The notes below the pieces were generated by a model. The model was not told the DNA's origin and did no database searches. It saw nothing but the letters and a program-made list of their open reading frames with translations. A DNA stretch of 64,000 nucleotides from Caldicoprobacter algeriensis. Its GTDB lineage: Bacteria; Bacillota; Clostridia; Caldicoprobacterales; Caldicoprobacteraceae. Location of the stretch: the NCBI RefSeq assembly GCF_023838525.1, contig NZ_JAHUQD010000003.1:1-64000 (forward strand). Reading direction: 5' to 3'. The number at the start of each line of letters is the position of its first letter. Positions within the stretch are counted from its first letter, which is position 1. Below are positions 54,188 through 63,537 of the stretch, one piece after another. Position numbers and translations under genes: made by a program.

Positions 54188-56695
54188 ATGAATCGGGTTA
54201 TAAGCCTTGACGGGACATGGCGGTTCTGTTCAAAAAAGGACAGGCAATGGAAAGAAGGCAAGGTACCGGGCTGTGTTCAGCTGGATCTGATGGCATTGGG
54301 AGAGCTGGGGGATCCCTTTTACCGTTTAAACGAGGTAGAGTTTCACAAGCTGGAAGAGGAAGAGTGGATATACCGCAAGGAGTTTGAATGGAACGACGTT
54401 CTTCCTGTACCAGGAAAGGTATACCTGGTATTTGAGGGCATTGATACCCTGGCAGATGTGTATATGAACGGGCATCATCTCGGCAGAGCAGAAAACATGT
54501 TTATTCCTTACCGCTTTGATGTGGGGAATATCCTGAGGGCTGGATTAAATGAAGTGGAGATACATTTTGATTCCCCGATTAGGACAATTCGGGCAATGGA
54601 ACGCAACAGTCCGGTTGCTCTGCGCGGCGGCAGCGAGATTGGCAGGCCCTATGTGAGAAAGGCGCAATATTCCTATGGTTGGGATTGGGGCCCAAGGATT
54701 GCGCAGGTAGGACTGTGGAGGCCGGTGTATCTGGAGGTCATTGAAACCGCCAAGATACGCTATCCTTTCTTTGAAACCCGACGTATCGATAAAGAAGGGG
54801 CTTTTGTAGCAACGGGCGCCGAGATTGAGATGGTTGTCCGTGATGATGGGAAGGCAGTTTCCTATGATGAAATGGAAGCATTTGTGGAGATACTCTACGA
54901 TGGAAAAATCGTTGTCTCGGACAAGGCAAGTATTGACAGGTTCAGGGGTAAGCTGCAGATAAGCTGGCAGGGCGTGATCGAAAAGCCGGCGCTGTGGTAT
55001 CCCAATGGTATGGGTCAGCAGCCGCTTTATGAGGTAAAGCTACGCCTTATGTATAATGGCAAAACCGTAGATGAGCACAGCTTTTGCACAGGTATTCGCA
55101 CTGTGAGGCTTATACGGGAGCGGGATGAGGAAGGCGAAAGCTTTATCTTTGAAATAAATGGGGAAAAGGTTTTTGCAAAAGGAGCAAACTGGATACCTGC
55201 TGACAGCCTTCTGCCTAGGCTGACGGAAGACGATTATTACTATTACATAAAAGTCGCAAAGGACGCAAACATGAACATGCTTCGCATATGGGGTGGTGGC
55301 ATATACGAGCATCCCGCGTTTTACGAGGCATGCGACAGGATGGGTATCATGGTATGGCAGGATTTCATGTATGCATGTGCTCAATATCCAGACCAGTTTG
55401 ATTGGTTCCAAAGGTTGGCCGAGGTGGAGGCCGAGCACGTGGTAAAGAGCCTGAGGATACATCCATCCATAGTGTTGTGGTGCGGCAACAACGAAAACAA
55501 TTGGGGATTCCATTCTTGGTGGGGCAATGGCGTTCCCAAATATTTAGGCAACTATATATACCAGGAAATACTGCCCAGGGTTTGTGCCGAGAATGACCCT
55601 TCACGTCCTTACTGGGTGTCCAGCCCATATGGAGGTGAGGACCCCAACTCGATGGCCGAGGGGGATCGCCATTCCTGGACGGTGTGGAGCGGCTGGGCAG
55701 ACTATAAGGAGTATCTCAACGATACCGGCAGGTTCCTCAGCGAATTTGGATTCCAGGCCATGCCTTGTCTGAAGACCATATATTCTTTTACGCAGCCTGA
55801 GGATCGCCATCCACTCAGCCCGGTGATGCTGTCCCACAATAAGATGGTGTGCGGCACTGAGAGGCTGGTAAGGTTTATGATAGCCAAAGCGGGGTTCCCA
55901 AGGGATTTCAGAAGCTTCGTGTATCTCACGCAGTTTATCCAGGCCGAGGCCATAAAGACCGGTGTAGAGCACTGGCGCACCAGGAAATTTAAGACCGCCG
56001 GTACGCTTTACTGGCAGATCAACGATTGCTGGCCGGTGGCCAGCTGGTCGTGCATCGATTACCAGCGCAGGAAGAAAGGCCTGTACTATTATACCAAGAA
56101 ATTTTTCCATAATATCTTGGTGGTACCCAAATACAAGGAGGGGCGCATATTCATTCATGCTGTAAATGACACGCTCAATGAACTGGATGCCCAAGTACGA
56201 GTAACGGCCTATGCACTCGATGGTACCAAGAAGGGCGAGATGTACATGAAGACGGTTTTGCTGCCCAACAGCGCTTCGGTAGTGGGCAGTATAAAGCCTG
56301 AAGAGCTGGGAATTGGGTACAGGCGCGTCGTTATGCCTGTGGATGCTGGTTCAACCACTTTCCCCGTTGAAGAGAACGGTGAACTTTTGGATACCGTGCT
56401 GTTTGTAGAGCTGGTGGCCGATGGCCAGAGTGCGAAAAATTACCTGGTGTTTGACGCCTTCAGAAACCTTGAACTCAAAGAGCCTAACGTAAGCTGCGCT
56501 GTAAAAGGAAGCAGAATAGAGCTTGTATCCGATAAACCGGCCTTTGGGGTGTTTTTGGAGACCCAGCAGGATGTTGAGCTGTCGGATAACTGCATTATTT
56601 TGGAGCCCGGCGTCCCCTGCGTGGTGGAGGCCTCGGGTGAGCCGGGAGATGTGAAAGTGATTGATATTACGCGTATGATCACCAAGCTGTATTGA
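54188..56695 (+). CDS. GH2 beta-mannosidase
   Basis: 835 residues, the normal length of the family. A jelly-roll domain (~1-170) with SLDGTWRF and VPGCVQLDLMALGELGDPFYR, an immunoglobulin-like domain, and a TIM barrel (~315-620) with acid/base Glu436 in WCGNNENNW and nucleophile Glu519 in FLSEFGFQAMP. The sequences YSYGWDWGPR and WQINDCWPVASWS are typical of beta-mannosidases rather than beta-galactosidases. It removes terminal beta-mannose, as from mannan or N-glycan fragments, in the cytoplasm. ATG 54188 follows AAGGGGGAGAG. A terminator follows directly. In the GC-richer core part. Confidence 0.92.
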   Translation: MNRVISLDGTWRFCSKKDRQWKEGKVPGCVQLDLMALGELGDPFYRLNEVEFHKLEEEEWIYRKEFEWNDVLPVPGKVYLVFEGIDTLADVYMNGHHLGRAENMFIPYRFDVGNILRAGLNEVEIHFDSPIRTIRAMERNSPVALRGGSEIGRPYVRKAQYSYGWDWGPRIAQVGLWRPVYLEVIETAKIRYPFFETRRIDKEGAFVATGAEIEMVVRDDGKAVSYDEMEAFVEILYDGKIVVSDKASIDRFRGKLQISWQGVIEKPALWYPNGMGQQPLYEVKLRLMYNGKTVDEHSFCTGIRTVRLIRERDEEGESFIFEINGEKVFAKGANWIPADSLLPRLTEDDYYYYIKVAKDANMNMLRIWGGGIYEHPAFYEACDRMGIMVWQDFMYACAQYPDQFDWFQRLAEVEAEHVVKSLRIHPSIVLWCGNNENNWGFHSWWGNGVPKYLGNYIYQEILPRVCAENDPSRPYWVSSPYGGEDPNSMAEGDRHSWTVWSGWADYKEYLNDTGRFLSEFGFQAMPCLKTIYSFTQPEDRHPLSPVMLSHNKMVCGTERLVRFMIAKAGFPRDFRSFVYLTQFIQAEAIKTGVEHWRTRKFKTAGTLYWQINDCWPVASWSCIDYQRRKKGLYYYTKKFFHNILVVPKYKEGRIFIHAVNDTLNELDAQVRVTAYALDGTKKGEMYMKTVLLPNSASVVGSIKPEELGIGYRRVVMPVDAGSTTFPVEENGELLDTVLFVELVADGQSAKNYLVFDAFRNLELKEPNVSCAVKGSRIELVSDKPAFGVFLETQQDVELSDNCIILEPGVPCVVEASGEPGDVKVIDITRMITKLY

Positions 56696-56721
56696 GGATG
56701 AGCCATTCATCCTCTTTTTTT
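56694..56721 (+). terminator. Rho-independent terminator after beta-mannosidase
   Basis: GAGGATGA (56694-56701, overlapping the stop codon) pairs with TCATCCTC (56707-56714), followed by seven T residues. The following spacer to 56992 contains TATAAT at 56839-56844 without a convincing -35 box; nothing else is recognised there. Confidence 0.9.
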
Positions 56722-56992
56722 ATGGGAAATTTTTGTTGCAGCGTGGAACGTAGAGATAGTAATGGGGAGTAATTCAGAGAAGCAAGATTATACCCTTTAA
56801 AACAACATTTTTGGGAGACAAAAGCTTATTACGTGCTGTATAATATTTTGGTAAATTAAATTCGACTAGATAGCCTTAAATTTTAATATAGGTATATCTT
56901 CGGTTCAAGGAGTGTTAGAAGGCGTTGATGTATTGTTTTAAGGTTACTTGAGTCGGGCTATCGCGTAGTGTTTTAAAGGGGGTAGTGTTGGG

Positions 56993-58822
56993 TTGTACCA
57001 GGTAGAGGTAAGACAGGGTAGCCGTTTAGAGAAATACTCGGTGCCGGCAGGCTATAGCCTGCTCAAGCTTTTAAAGGAAAAAGGGTTTTATATGGATTCG
57101 CCTTGCGGCGGCAGGGGATTTTGCGGCAAGTGTAAAGTGAGAATCGTCAAAGGAGACATGGCCGGAAGCCAGTGTTCGCCGGACGAGGTGGGGCACCTCT
57201 CGTTTATTGAGCGAAAGGGCGGCATACGCCTGGCCTGCAGGGTACAAGTAAATGAGGATTTGACTGTCGAGGTGCCAGAGAGCGGTCAGAGGGATGCTGC
57301 CATTCTTACAGACGGAAAAAGCGATGTTGCTTTAAATCCCATGGTTGTCAAGCGCTATGTTGAATTGCCTAAACCATCGCTGGATGATCAGGCTAGCGAT
57401 GTCGACAGGATCGAGAAGGCCCTTAAAGCCCCTGGCAGGATTCATCCTGCTGTTATGAGGGATTTATCGGAAACGTTGAGGGCCCATGACTTTAAAGTAA
57501 CGGCGGTGTTCTTTGATCAGGACATAATTGCGGTCGAAGGCGGGGATACTTCTGATGCCAAATACGGGGTGGCGGTTGATATAGGCACCACCACAATGGT
57601 GGGATTCCTGATGGATCTGGCCACAGGCCGGCAGGTGGATGTGTATTCAGCCATAAATCCCCAGCGCCAGTATGGCGCCGATGTTATAACCCGTACTGAT
57701 TTTACCGTGGAAAACGAGAATGGACTTGCTGTCTTAAGCGGGTTGGTGAGGGACGAGATAAACAACATGCTGAGAACCTTTCAACAAAGATGGGGAATTG
57801 CTCCCGATAGAATTTACCATATGACGGTGGTGGGCAACACTATCATGATGCACCTGTTTGCGGGATTGCCAGTTAAGAACATAGCTGTTTCACCCTTTAT
57901 CCCGGTCATAGCTCGGCGCCTCGAGCTTGAACCCTGGCAGGTGGGACTAAACATGTGTCCTTCTGGTAGAGTAACCATACTACCCATGGTGGCAGGGTAT
58001 GTTGGCGCCGATACCATTGCCGCCATATTGGCATCCGGCATGGCCGAGAGGGACGAGCTGGCACTGCTCATTGATATAGGTACAAACGGCGAGATTGCGC
58101 TGGGGAATCGTGAAGGAATCATAACCTGCTCAACGGCGGCGGGGCCCGCCTTCGAGGGTGCCCATATCCGCTATGGCATGGGCGGTGTAAAAGGCGCCAT
58201 AAGCAAGGTAAGAATAACCGAGAACAGGATAGAGTACGACACCATAGGCGGGGAGCCGGCCCGTGGCATATGTGGTTCCGGAATTGTAGATGCCATGGCA
58301 CAAATGCTAAAAGCGGGCATTGTGGACGCTACTGGCAGGATGAAGAACGCCGAGGAGGCCAAAACTGAGTTACCTGCCGGTCTGGCCAGCAGGGTCAAGG
58401 AGCTGGATGGGAAGCCTGCCTTCCTCGTTGCTTCGAGAGAAGAGGGGGCGCTGGATGATATATACATCTGCCAAAAGGATGTACGTGAGGTACAATTGGC
58501 CAAGGCGGCCATTGCAAGCGGTATCCATATTTTGATGAGGGAGATGGGGGTACGGCATGAGGATATCCAGAAGGTGTATCTGGCAGGGGGATTTGGCAAC
58601 TACATCGATTATGACCATGCGGCGGATATAGGGCTTATTCCAACTGAGCTGAGAAGCAAGATAGTTGCCATCGGTAATGCCGCTGGTGCAGGAGCCAAGA
58701 TGGCGCTTCTGTCCAAGGAATACATGGAAATGGCCGAATTTATAAGGCACAGGACGAGCTATGTTGAACTCTCTTCACGCTTCGATTTCCAAAGCGTCTT
58801 TGTGGATTTTCTTTCATTTTAA
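56993..58822 (+). CDS. Ferredoxin/ASKHA-domain corrinoid activation protein (RACo/DUF4445 type)
   Basis: 609 residues. An N-terminal 2Fe-2S ferredoxin domain has Cys38, Cys44, Cys47 (CGGRGFCGKC) and Cys82. A linker precedes a large ASKHA-type ATPase domain (~190-600) with VAVDIGTTTMVGFLMDL, LLIDIGTNGEIAL and YLAGGFGNYIDYDHA. Such proteins use ATP to drive electrons from the iron-sulfur cluster to cob(II)alamin, reactivating corrinoid methyltransferases. A TTG start at 56993 follows AGGGGGTAG. It may serve the B12 partner of the methionine-synthase-like protein at 47958. It overlaps the convergent fabI by four bases at the stop codons. Confidence 0.88.
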   Translation: MYQVEVRQGSRLEKYSVPAGYSLLKLLKEKGFYMDSPCGGRGFCGKCKVRIVKGDMAGSQCSPDEVGHLSFIERKGGIRLACRVQVNEDLTVEVPESGQRDAAILTDGKSDVALNPMVVKRYVELPKPSLDDQASDVDRIEKALKAPGRIHPAVMRDLSETLRAHDFKVTAVFFDQDIIAVEGGDTSDAKYGVAVDIGTTTMVGFLMDLATGRQVDVYSAINPQRQYGADVITRTDFTVENENGLAVLSGLVRDEINNMLRTFQQRWGIAPDRIYHMTVVGNTIMMHLFAGLPVKNIAVSPFIPVIARRLELEPWQVGLNMCPSGRVTILPMVAGYVGADTIAAILASGMAERDELALLIDIGTNGEIALGNREGIITCSTAAGPAFEGAHIRYGMGGVKGAISKVRITENRIEYDTIGGEPARGICGSGIVDAMAQMLKAGIVDATGRMKNAEEAKTELPAGLASRVKELDGKPAFLVASREEGALDDIYICQKDVREVQLAKAAIASGIHILMREMGVRHEDIQKVYLAGGFGNYIDYDHAADIGLIPTELRSKIVAIGNAAGAGAKMALLSKEYMEMAEFIRHRTSYVELSSRFDFQSVFVDFLSF

Positions 58823-59586
58823 CCCAGTATATGATATCCTGCGTCCACGTGTATGACTTCTCCCGTGATGCCCCTGGACAGGTGGCTCAGCAGGAACAGG
58901 GCGGTATCGCCCACATCGGACTGGTCAACGTTTCTCCTCAATGGCACCTTTTCCTCGTATGTTTTGAGCATTTCGCTGAAGTTTTTGACTCCCCTTGCTG
59001 CAATGGTCTTGATGGGTCCGGCAGATATGGCGTTTACCCTGATGTTGTGCGGCCCCAGGTCCACTGCCAGATATTTTACCGAGCATTCCAGCGCCGCTTT
59101 GGCTACTCCCATCACGTTATAGTTGGGTACCGCCCTTTCACCACCAATGTATGTTAGAGTTACAATGCTGCCACCTTCGGTCATAAGGGGCAGGGCGTGC
59201 CTTGCCACCGCTACCAGCGAATACGCGCTTATGTTTTGAGCCAACAGATACCCCTCTCGAGAGGTGTTGTAATACGCTCCGGCCAGCTCCTCTTTCTTTG
59301 CAAAAGCCAAGCTGTGCACCACGCCGTGCAGGACTCCAACATTCCTTTTGAGGTTGTCAAACAGATCTATTATTTCTTGATCGCTGGTCACGTCGCAGGG
59401 ATACAGCAGAGCTCCCGGGATGCCAGACACCAGTTCCTGTACCGCATCCCGTGTGCGCTCTCCCTGATATGTAAATATCAAATTGGCGCCTGCTTTCAGG
59501 CACGATTGGGCTATACCCCATGCGATGCTCCATTTATTGGCCACACCCATTATCAGTATGTTTTTGTTTTTAAGCAGATTTTCCAT
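58819..59586 (-). CDS. fabI: Enoyl-[acyl-carrier-protein] reductase (NADH), FabI
   Basis: About 255 residues, short-chain dehydrogenase fold. GVANKWSIAWGIA near the N-terminus and the catalytic Tyr-x6-Lys (YNVMGVAK) are the FabI-specific forms; a first active-site Tyr is in LTYIGGERAVPNY. It reduces trans-2-enoyl-ACP, the last step of fatty-acid elongation. The start at 59586 is preferred because GAAAGG lies ~10 bases upstream; an in-frame ATG at 59595 is also possible. It is the only minus-strand gene judged intact in the window and stands alone, convergent with the ASKHA gene and divergent from tig. Confidence 0.95.
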   Translation of the reverse strand: MENLLKNKNILIMGVANKWSIAWGIAQSCLKAGANLIFTYQGERTRDAVQELVSGIPGALLYPCDVTSDQEIIDLFDNLKRNVGVLHGVVHSLAFAKKEELAGAYYNTSREGYLLAQNISAYSLVAVARHALPLMTEGGSIVTLTYIGGERAVPNYNVMGVAKAALECSVKYLAVDLGPHNIRVNAISAGPIKTIAARGVKNFSEMLKTYEEKVPLRRNVDQSDVGDTALFLLSHLSRGITGEVIHVDAGYHILG

Positions 59587-59786
59587 TACCATCATCCTTT
59601 CAAGTTGTTTTGATAGAGTTGAACCTGCCTTTATTGACTTACAGGCAAATTGTGTTTAATAGCAGGGCGTACGGTTTATAATATATGCGAAAAATTTCAG
59701 CGGCTGGATATTGCATCGAAACAGTGCTTGTGTTACTATAATATGAAAAATACCGAAATTGCTGTTTAATAGAATACCAAAAAATA

Positions 59787-59815
59787 TTGGACTTGTCTAC
59801 AGTTTGTGCTATAAT
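59787..59815 (+). promoter_or_regulatory. Sigma-A promoter of tig
   Basis: TTGGAC (59787-59792), a 17-base spacer and a perfect TATAAT (59810-59815) lie 48 bases before the tig start. This is the best promoter match seen in the window. Confidence 0.65.
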
Positions 59816-59862
59816 TAAAATGTTGTGAAAAGAGCAGTATTTAACAAAGGAGGAACTTACGG

Positions 59863-61254
59863 GTGAAAGCTACAGCTGAAAAAATAGAAAATAATAAGGT
59901 TAAACTGAAAATTCAGGTTGATGCTCAGGATTTTGAAAAGGCTCTGGACAAATCCTACATGAAAAACAAGGGCAAATTTCTAATCCCGGGCTTCAGAAAG
60001 GGTAAAGCGCCTAGAAAGCTGATAGAAAGGTATTATGGGGAAGGCGTTTTCTATGAAGATGCCTTTAATGAGATATTTCACGAGGTTTACTGGAAGGCAG
60101 TTGAAGAGAACGGCCTTGAACCCGTTGACTATCCAACAGTAGAGGAAATCGAACAGATTGGGAGCGGCAAGGACCTGGTGTTTACTGCCAGCGTCGTTGT
60201 AAAGCCTGAGGTAGAACTTGGGCAGTACAAAGGAATAGAAGTGGAAAAAGTGGAGTATAATGTTACAGATAAAGACGTAGAGGATGCCCTAAAACGGATA
60301 CAGGAAAGATATGCCAGATGGGTGGCTGTAGAGGGTAGGTCTATAAAGGAAGGCGACTTAGTCACCCTTGATTATCAGGGCTTTGTAGACGGTCAGCCTA
60401 TAAAGGATGGCAGTGCGCAGAACTATGCCCTCGAGGTAGGCTCTAAATCTTTTATTCCTGGCTTTGAGGAACAGCTCATTGGCCTCAATGCGGGCGATGA
60501 AAAGGAGATCAAGGTGACCTTCCCCGAGGATTATGGAATAGAAGAGTTAAAGGGTAAAGAGGCCGTGTTCAAGGTAAAGATTCACGACATAAAGGAGAAA
60601 GAGCTGCCTGAGCTGGACGATGAGTTTGCTAAAGACGTAAGCAATTTTGAAACCTTTGAGGAATACAAGGCGCATCTTAGAGAGGACCTTGAAAGGGAAG
60701 CTCAAAATCAGGCGCGAGTACAGATGGAAGCACAGCTTTTATCGCGAGTGGTTGAAGGGGCCAAGGTTGATATTCCAGATGTCATGGTAGAACGAGAAAT
60801 AGACGGGATGTTGAGCAATTTTGAGCTGGGGCTTTATTATAGGGGGTTGACCCTTAAGCGGTATTTAGAGCTTACTGGCACATCTATGGAGGATTTGAGG
60901 GCACAATATAGGCAAGAGGCATATACTAGAGTGAAAACTGGTTTGGTGCTTGAGAAGATAGCAAAAGTGGAAGACATTGAGGTTACCCAGGAGGACCTGG
61001 ATAAGGAGCTTGAGGGGCTTGCCAATCAGTTCAATATAACTGTGGATGAAGCCAGAAAACGCTATGCTGAAGGCCTGGAGAGAAGAAAGGACGAGCTACT
61101 TACAAGAAAGACCATTGATTTCTTGATGGATAACGCCGTTATAGTGGATAAGGCACAGCAGCCAGAGCAGGATAAGCAGCAAGCTGATGGCAAGGCTGAG
61201 CATACCGGCGAGGGTGCAAATCAGCAGACAGTGGAGGGTACCGCTGCTGAATAA
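59863..61254 (+). CDS. tig: Trigger factor, ribosome-associated chaperone/prolyl isomerase
   Basis: 463 residues, slightly longer than usual because of a charged, Gln-rich C-terminal tail. The ribosome-binding domain carries GFRKGKAPRKLIERYYGE (~44-61), the FKBP-type PPIase domain ~150-240 (GDLVTLDYQGFVDG, SFIPGFEEQLIG), then the helical C-terminal chaperone domain. It binds nascent chains at the exit tunnel. A GTG start at 59863 follows AAAGGAGGAAC. The order tig-clpP-clpX-lonB is classic in Bacillota. Confidence 0.97.
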   Translation: MKATAEKIENNKVKLKIQVDAQDFEKALDKSYMKNKGKFLIPGFRKGKAPRKLIERYYGEGVFYEDAFNEIFHEVYWKAVEENGLEPVDYPTVEEIEQIGSGKDLVFTASVVVKPEVELGQYKGIEVEKVEYNVTDKDVEDALKRIQERYARWVAVEGRSIKEGDLVTLDYQGFVDGQPIKDGSAQNYALEVGSKSFIPGFEEQLIGLNAGDEKEIKVTFPEDYGIEELKGKEAVFKVKIHDIKEKELPELDDEFAKDVSNFETFEEYKAHLREDLEREAQNQARVQMEAQLLSRVVEGAKVDIPDVMVEREIDGMLSNFELGLYYRGLTLKRYLELTGTSMEDLRAQYRQEAYTRVKTGLVLEKIAKVEDIEVTQEDLDKELEGLANQFNITVDEARKRYAEGLERRKDELLTRKTIDFLMDNAVIVDKAQQPEQDKQQADGKAEHTGEGANQQTVEGTAAE

Positions 61255-61291
61255 ACTCAAGTTTATGATTGATTGAGGAGGAGATGATGGT

Positions 61292-61876
61292 ATGAGCCTG
61301 GTCCCTATAGTGGTTGAGCAAACCAGCCGTGGTGAACGCGCATACGACATATATTCACGGCTTTTAGAGGATAGAATTATATTCCTTGGCGGGGAGATAT
61401 ACGATGAAACCGCCGATTTGGTGGTGGCTCAAATGCTGTATCTGGAAGCCAAGGACCCTGACAAGGATATACAGCTTTACATCAACAGCCCTGGTGGCTC
61501 GGTGACGGCTGGACTGGCTATCTACGATACCATCCAGTACATCAAGTGCGATGTGTCCACCATATGTATCGGGATGGCTGCTTCCATGGGCGCTTTCTTG
61601 CTGGCAGCCGGTACAAAGGGCAAGAGATTTGCTCTGCCCAACAGCGAGATCATGATTCATCAACCTATAGGTGGAGCACGGGGTTCTGCATCGGATATAA
61701 AGATACACGCCGAGCAGATCCTCAAGCTCAAGAGGCGCCTTAACGAGATTTTGGCCGAGAGGACAGGGCAACCTCTTGAAAAGATAGAGAGGGACACCGA
61801 TCGCGATTTCTTCATGTCGGCCTATGAGGCCAAAGAATACGGCATCGTCGATGAAGTCATTGTATCGCGTAAATAG
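61292..61876 (+). CDS. clpP: ATP-dependent Clp protease proteolytic subunit
   Basis: 194 residues, standard length. The serine protease triad is Ser98 (GMAASMGA), His123 (IMIHQP) and Asp172 (DRDFF). The N-terminus [24 protein letters not shown] is the usual region around the short propeptide. It forms the 14-mer chamber used with ClpX or ClpC. ATG 61292 follows GAGGAGGAGATG. It sits 37 bases after tig and 20 bases before clpX, in one operon. Confidence 0.98.
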   Translation: MSLVPIVVEQTSRGERAYDIYSRLLEDRIIFLGGEIYDETADLVVAQMLYLEAKDPDKDIQLYINSPGGSVTAGLAIYDTIQYIKCDVSTICIGMAASMGAFLLAAGTKGKRFALPNSEIMIHQPIGGARGSASDIKIHAEQILKLKRRLNEILAERTGQPLEKIERDTDRDFFMSAYEAKEYGIVDEVIVSRK

Positions 61877-61896
61877 TGAATTAAGAGGTGAAAAAA

Positions 61897-63183
61897 TTGG
61901 CAAGATATGATGATAGAAAGCAACTCAAGTGCTCCTTCTGTGGCAAGACCCAGGACCAGGTGCGGCGCTTGGTAGCCGGACCAGGGGTCTACATCTGTGA
62001 TGAGTGCATAGAGCTGTGCCAGGAAATCATAGAGGAGGAGTTTGAGGAGTCGTCCAGCTTTGATATGCACGACATTCCAAAGCCACAGGAGATATACTCT
62101 ATTCTCAACCAGTATGTTATAGGCCAAGACAGGGCCAAAAAGATACTGTCGGTGGCGGTATACAACCATTACAAGCGCATCAACAGCGATGCAAAGAGGG
62201 ATGGCGTTGAGCTGCAGAAAAGCAACATCCTGATGCTGGGGCCCACGGGTTCCGGTAAGACTCTTCTTGCTCAGACGCTAGCCAAGATACTGAATGTTCC
62301 ATTTACAATAGCCGATGCTACCACCCTGACTGAAGCGGGATACGTGGGCGAGGATGTGGAGAACATCCTTTTGAGGCTCATTCAAGCTGCAGATTATGAC
62401 ATCGAAAAGGCTGAGAAGGGTATAGTGTATATAGATGAGGTAGACAAGATAGCGAGAAAATCTGAAAATCCTTCCATAACTCGAGATGTGTCTGGCGAGG
62501 GCGTACAGCAGGCTTTGCTTAAAATACTGGAGGGTACCATAGCCAACGTTCCGCCGCAGGGTGGGCGCAAGCACCCGCATCAGGAGTTTATACAGATAGA
62601 CACTACCAACATCCTTTTCATATGCGGTGGTGCTTTTGAAGGCATAGAGAAGATCATCCAGAACCGTATAGGTAAGAGTTCGTTGGGATTTGGAGCAGAA
62701 ATCCGAAGCAAGGCCAATAGCGATCCAAGTGAACTTCTGAAACACATAATGCCCGAAGACCTGCTGAAGTTTGGTTTAATTCCCGAGTTCGTTGGGCGTC
62801 TCCCCATCATCGTTACTCTCCATGCTTTGGATGAGGAGGCGCTGGTGAAAATTTTGAAGGAGCCCAAGAATGCGCTGGTCAAGCAGTATCAAAAGCTGTT
62901 TGAGATTGATGGCGTAACATTAGAATTTGAAGATGAAGCCCTGCGGCTGATTGCCAAGCAGGCACTGGAACGCAAGACAGGGGCTCGTGGGCTCAGGGCC
63001 ATAATGGAGGAATTGATGCTGGATGTGATGTTTGAGATTCCTTCGCGTGAAGATATAGAGAAGTGCATAATAACTAAAGACGTGGTGTTGAAGAAAAGCG
63101 AGCCCATAATAATAATTTCGGAGGGGCAGAGGTCGCGCAAAGGGCTTAAAAAGCAAAAAGAGAAGCGCGAATCGGTATCGTAA
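61897..63183 (+). CDS. clpX: ATP-dependent Clp protease ATP-binding subunit ClpX
   Basis: 428 residues from TTG 61897. The N-terminal C4 zinc-binding domain uses Cys12, Cys15, Cys34 and Cys37. The AAA+ domain has Walker A GPTGSGKT (115-122), Walker B VYIDEVDK and the ClpP-docking LGF loop. It unfolds tagged substrates and feeds them to ClpP. TTG 61897 is preferred over GTG 61888 because the latter lies inside the AAGAGGTG ribosome site. Two terminators follow. Confidence 0.97.
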   Translation: MARYDDRKQLKCSFCGKTQDQVRRLVAGPGVYICDECIELCQEIIEEEFEESSSFDMHDIPKPQEIYSILNQYVIGQDRAKKILSVAVYNHYKRINSDAKRDGVELQKSNILMLGPTGSGKTLLAQTLAKILNVPFTIADATTLTEAGYVGEDVENILLRLIQAADYDIEKAEKGIVYIDEVDKIARKSENPSITRDVSGEGVQQALLKILEGTIANVPPQGGRKHPHQEFIQIDTTNILFICGGAFEGIEKIIQNRIGKSSLGFGAEIRSKANSDPSELLKHIMPEDLLKFGLIPEFVGRLPIIVTLHALDEEALVKILKEPKNALVKQYQKLFEIDGVTLEFEDEALRLIAKQALERKTGARGLRAIMEELMLDVMFEIPSREDIEKCIITKDVVLKKSEPIIIISEGQRSRKGLKKQKEKRESVS

Positions 63184-63207
63184 TTATCGCAAGAAGGTGT
63201 AAACTCT

Positions 63208-63239
63208 AAAAGGGAGCGATGTAAGTCGCTCCCTTTTTT
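63208..63239 (+). terminator. Rho-independent terminator after clpX
   Basis: AAAAGGGAGCGA pairs perfectly with TCGCTCCCTTTT across a 6-base loop, followed by further T residues. It is a strong terminator 25 bases after the clpX stop. Confidence 0.95.
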
Positions 63240-63291
63240 CATTGATGAATACGGCATGAGCGATAACTAGGCGACTATATTTAACACATAC

Positions 63292-63325
63292 AAAAGGCCT
63301 GTTGAGAAATCGACAGGTCTTTTTT
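63292..63325 (+). terminator. Second terminator-like hairpin
   Basis: AAAAGGCCTGT (63292-63302) pairs with ACAGGTCTTTT (63313-63323) with one wobble, then more T residues. It may back up the clpX terminator. The rest of 63326-63537 is gene-free, with no clear promoter. Confidence 0.7.
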
Positions 63326-63537
63326 AGTCCGTTTTTATGAACCCAGAATTGCTGACAAAATATGTAATCAAATGAGAGTTGTAATAGCGGGTATACAATA
63401 AATAGCTCATGACAACAAAGATATCAAAATTGGATAAAAATCATCTGGCTACATATACTATCCAGAAGAACAGTTAAAAACCAGGTTATTAGTTTTTTTA
63501 AAGTTCATGGCCAATCTTTAGAAAGGGGGAATACCAC

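Noticed and set aside
55601-56194. Antisense open frame of 197 codons within the beta-mannosidase gene
   Set aside because: No start signals; the GH2 protein is full length on the plus strand.
61364-61903. Antisense open frame of 179 codons over clpP
   Set aside because: Mirrors the codon pattern of clpP; the sense protein has a complete catalytic triad.
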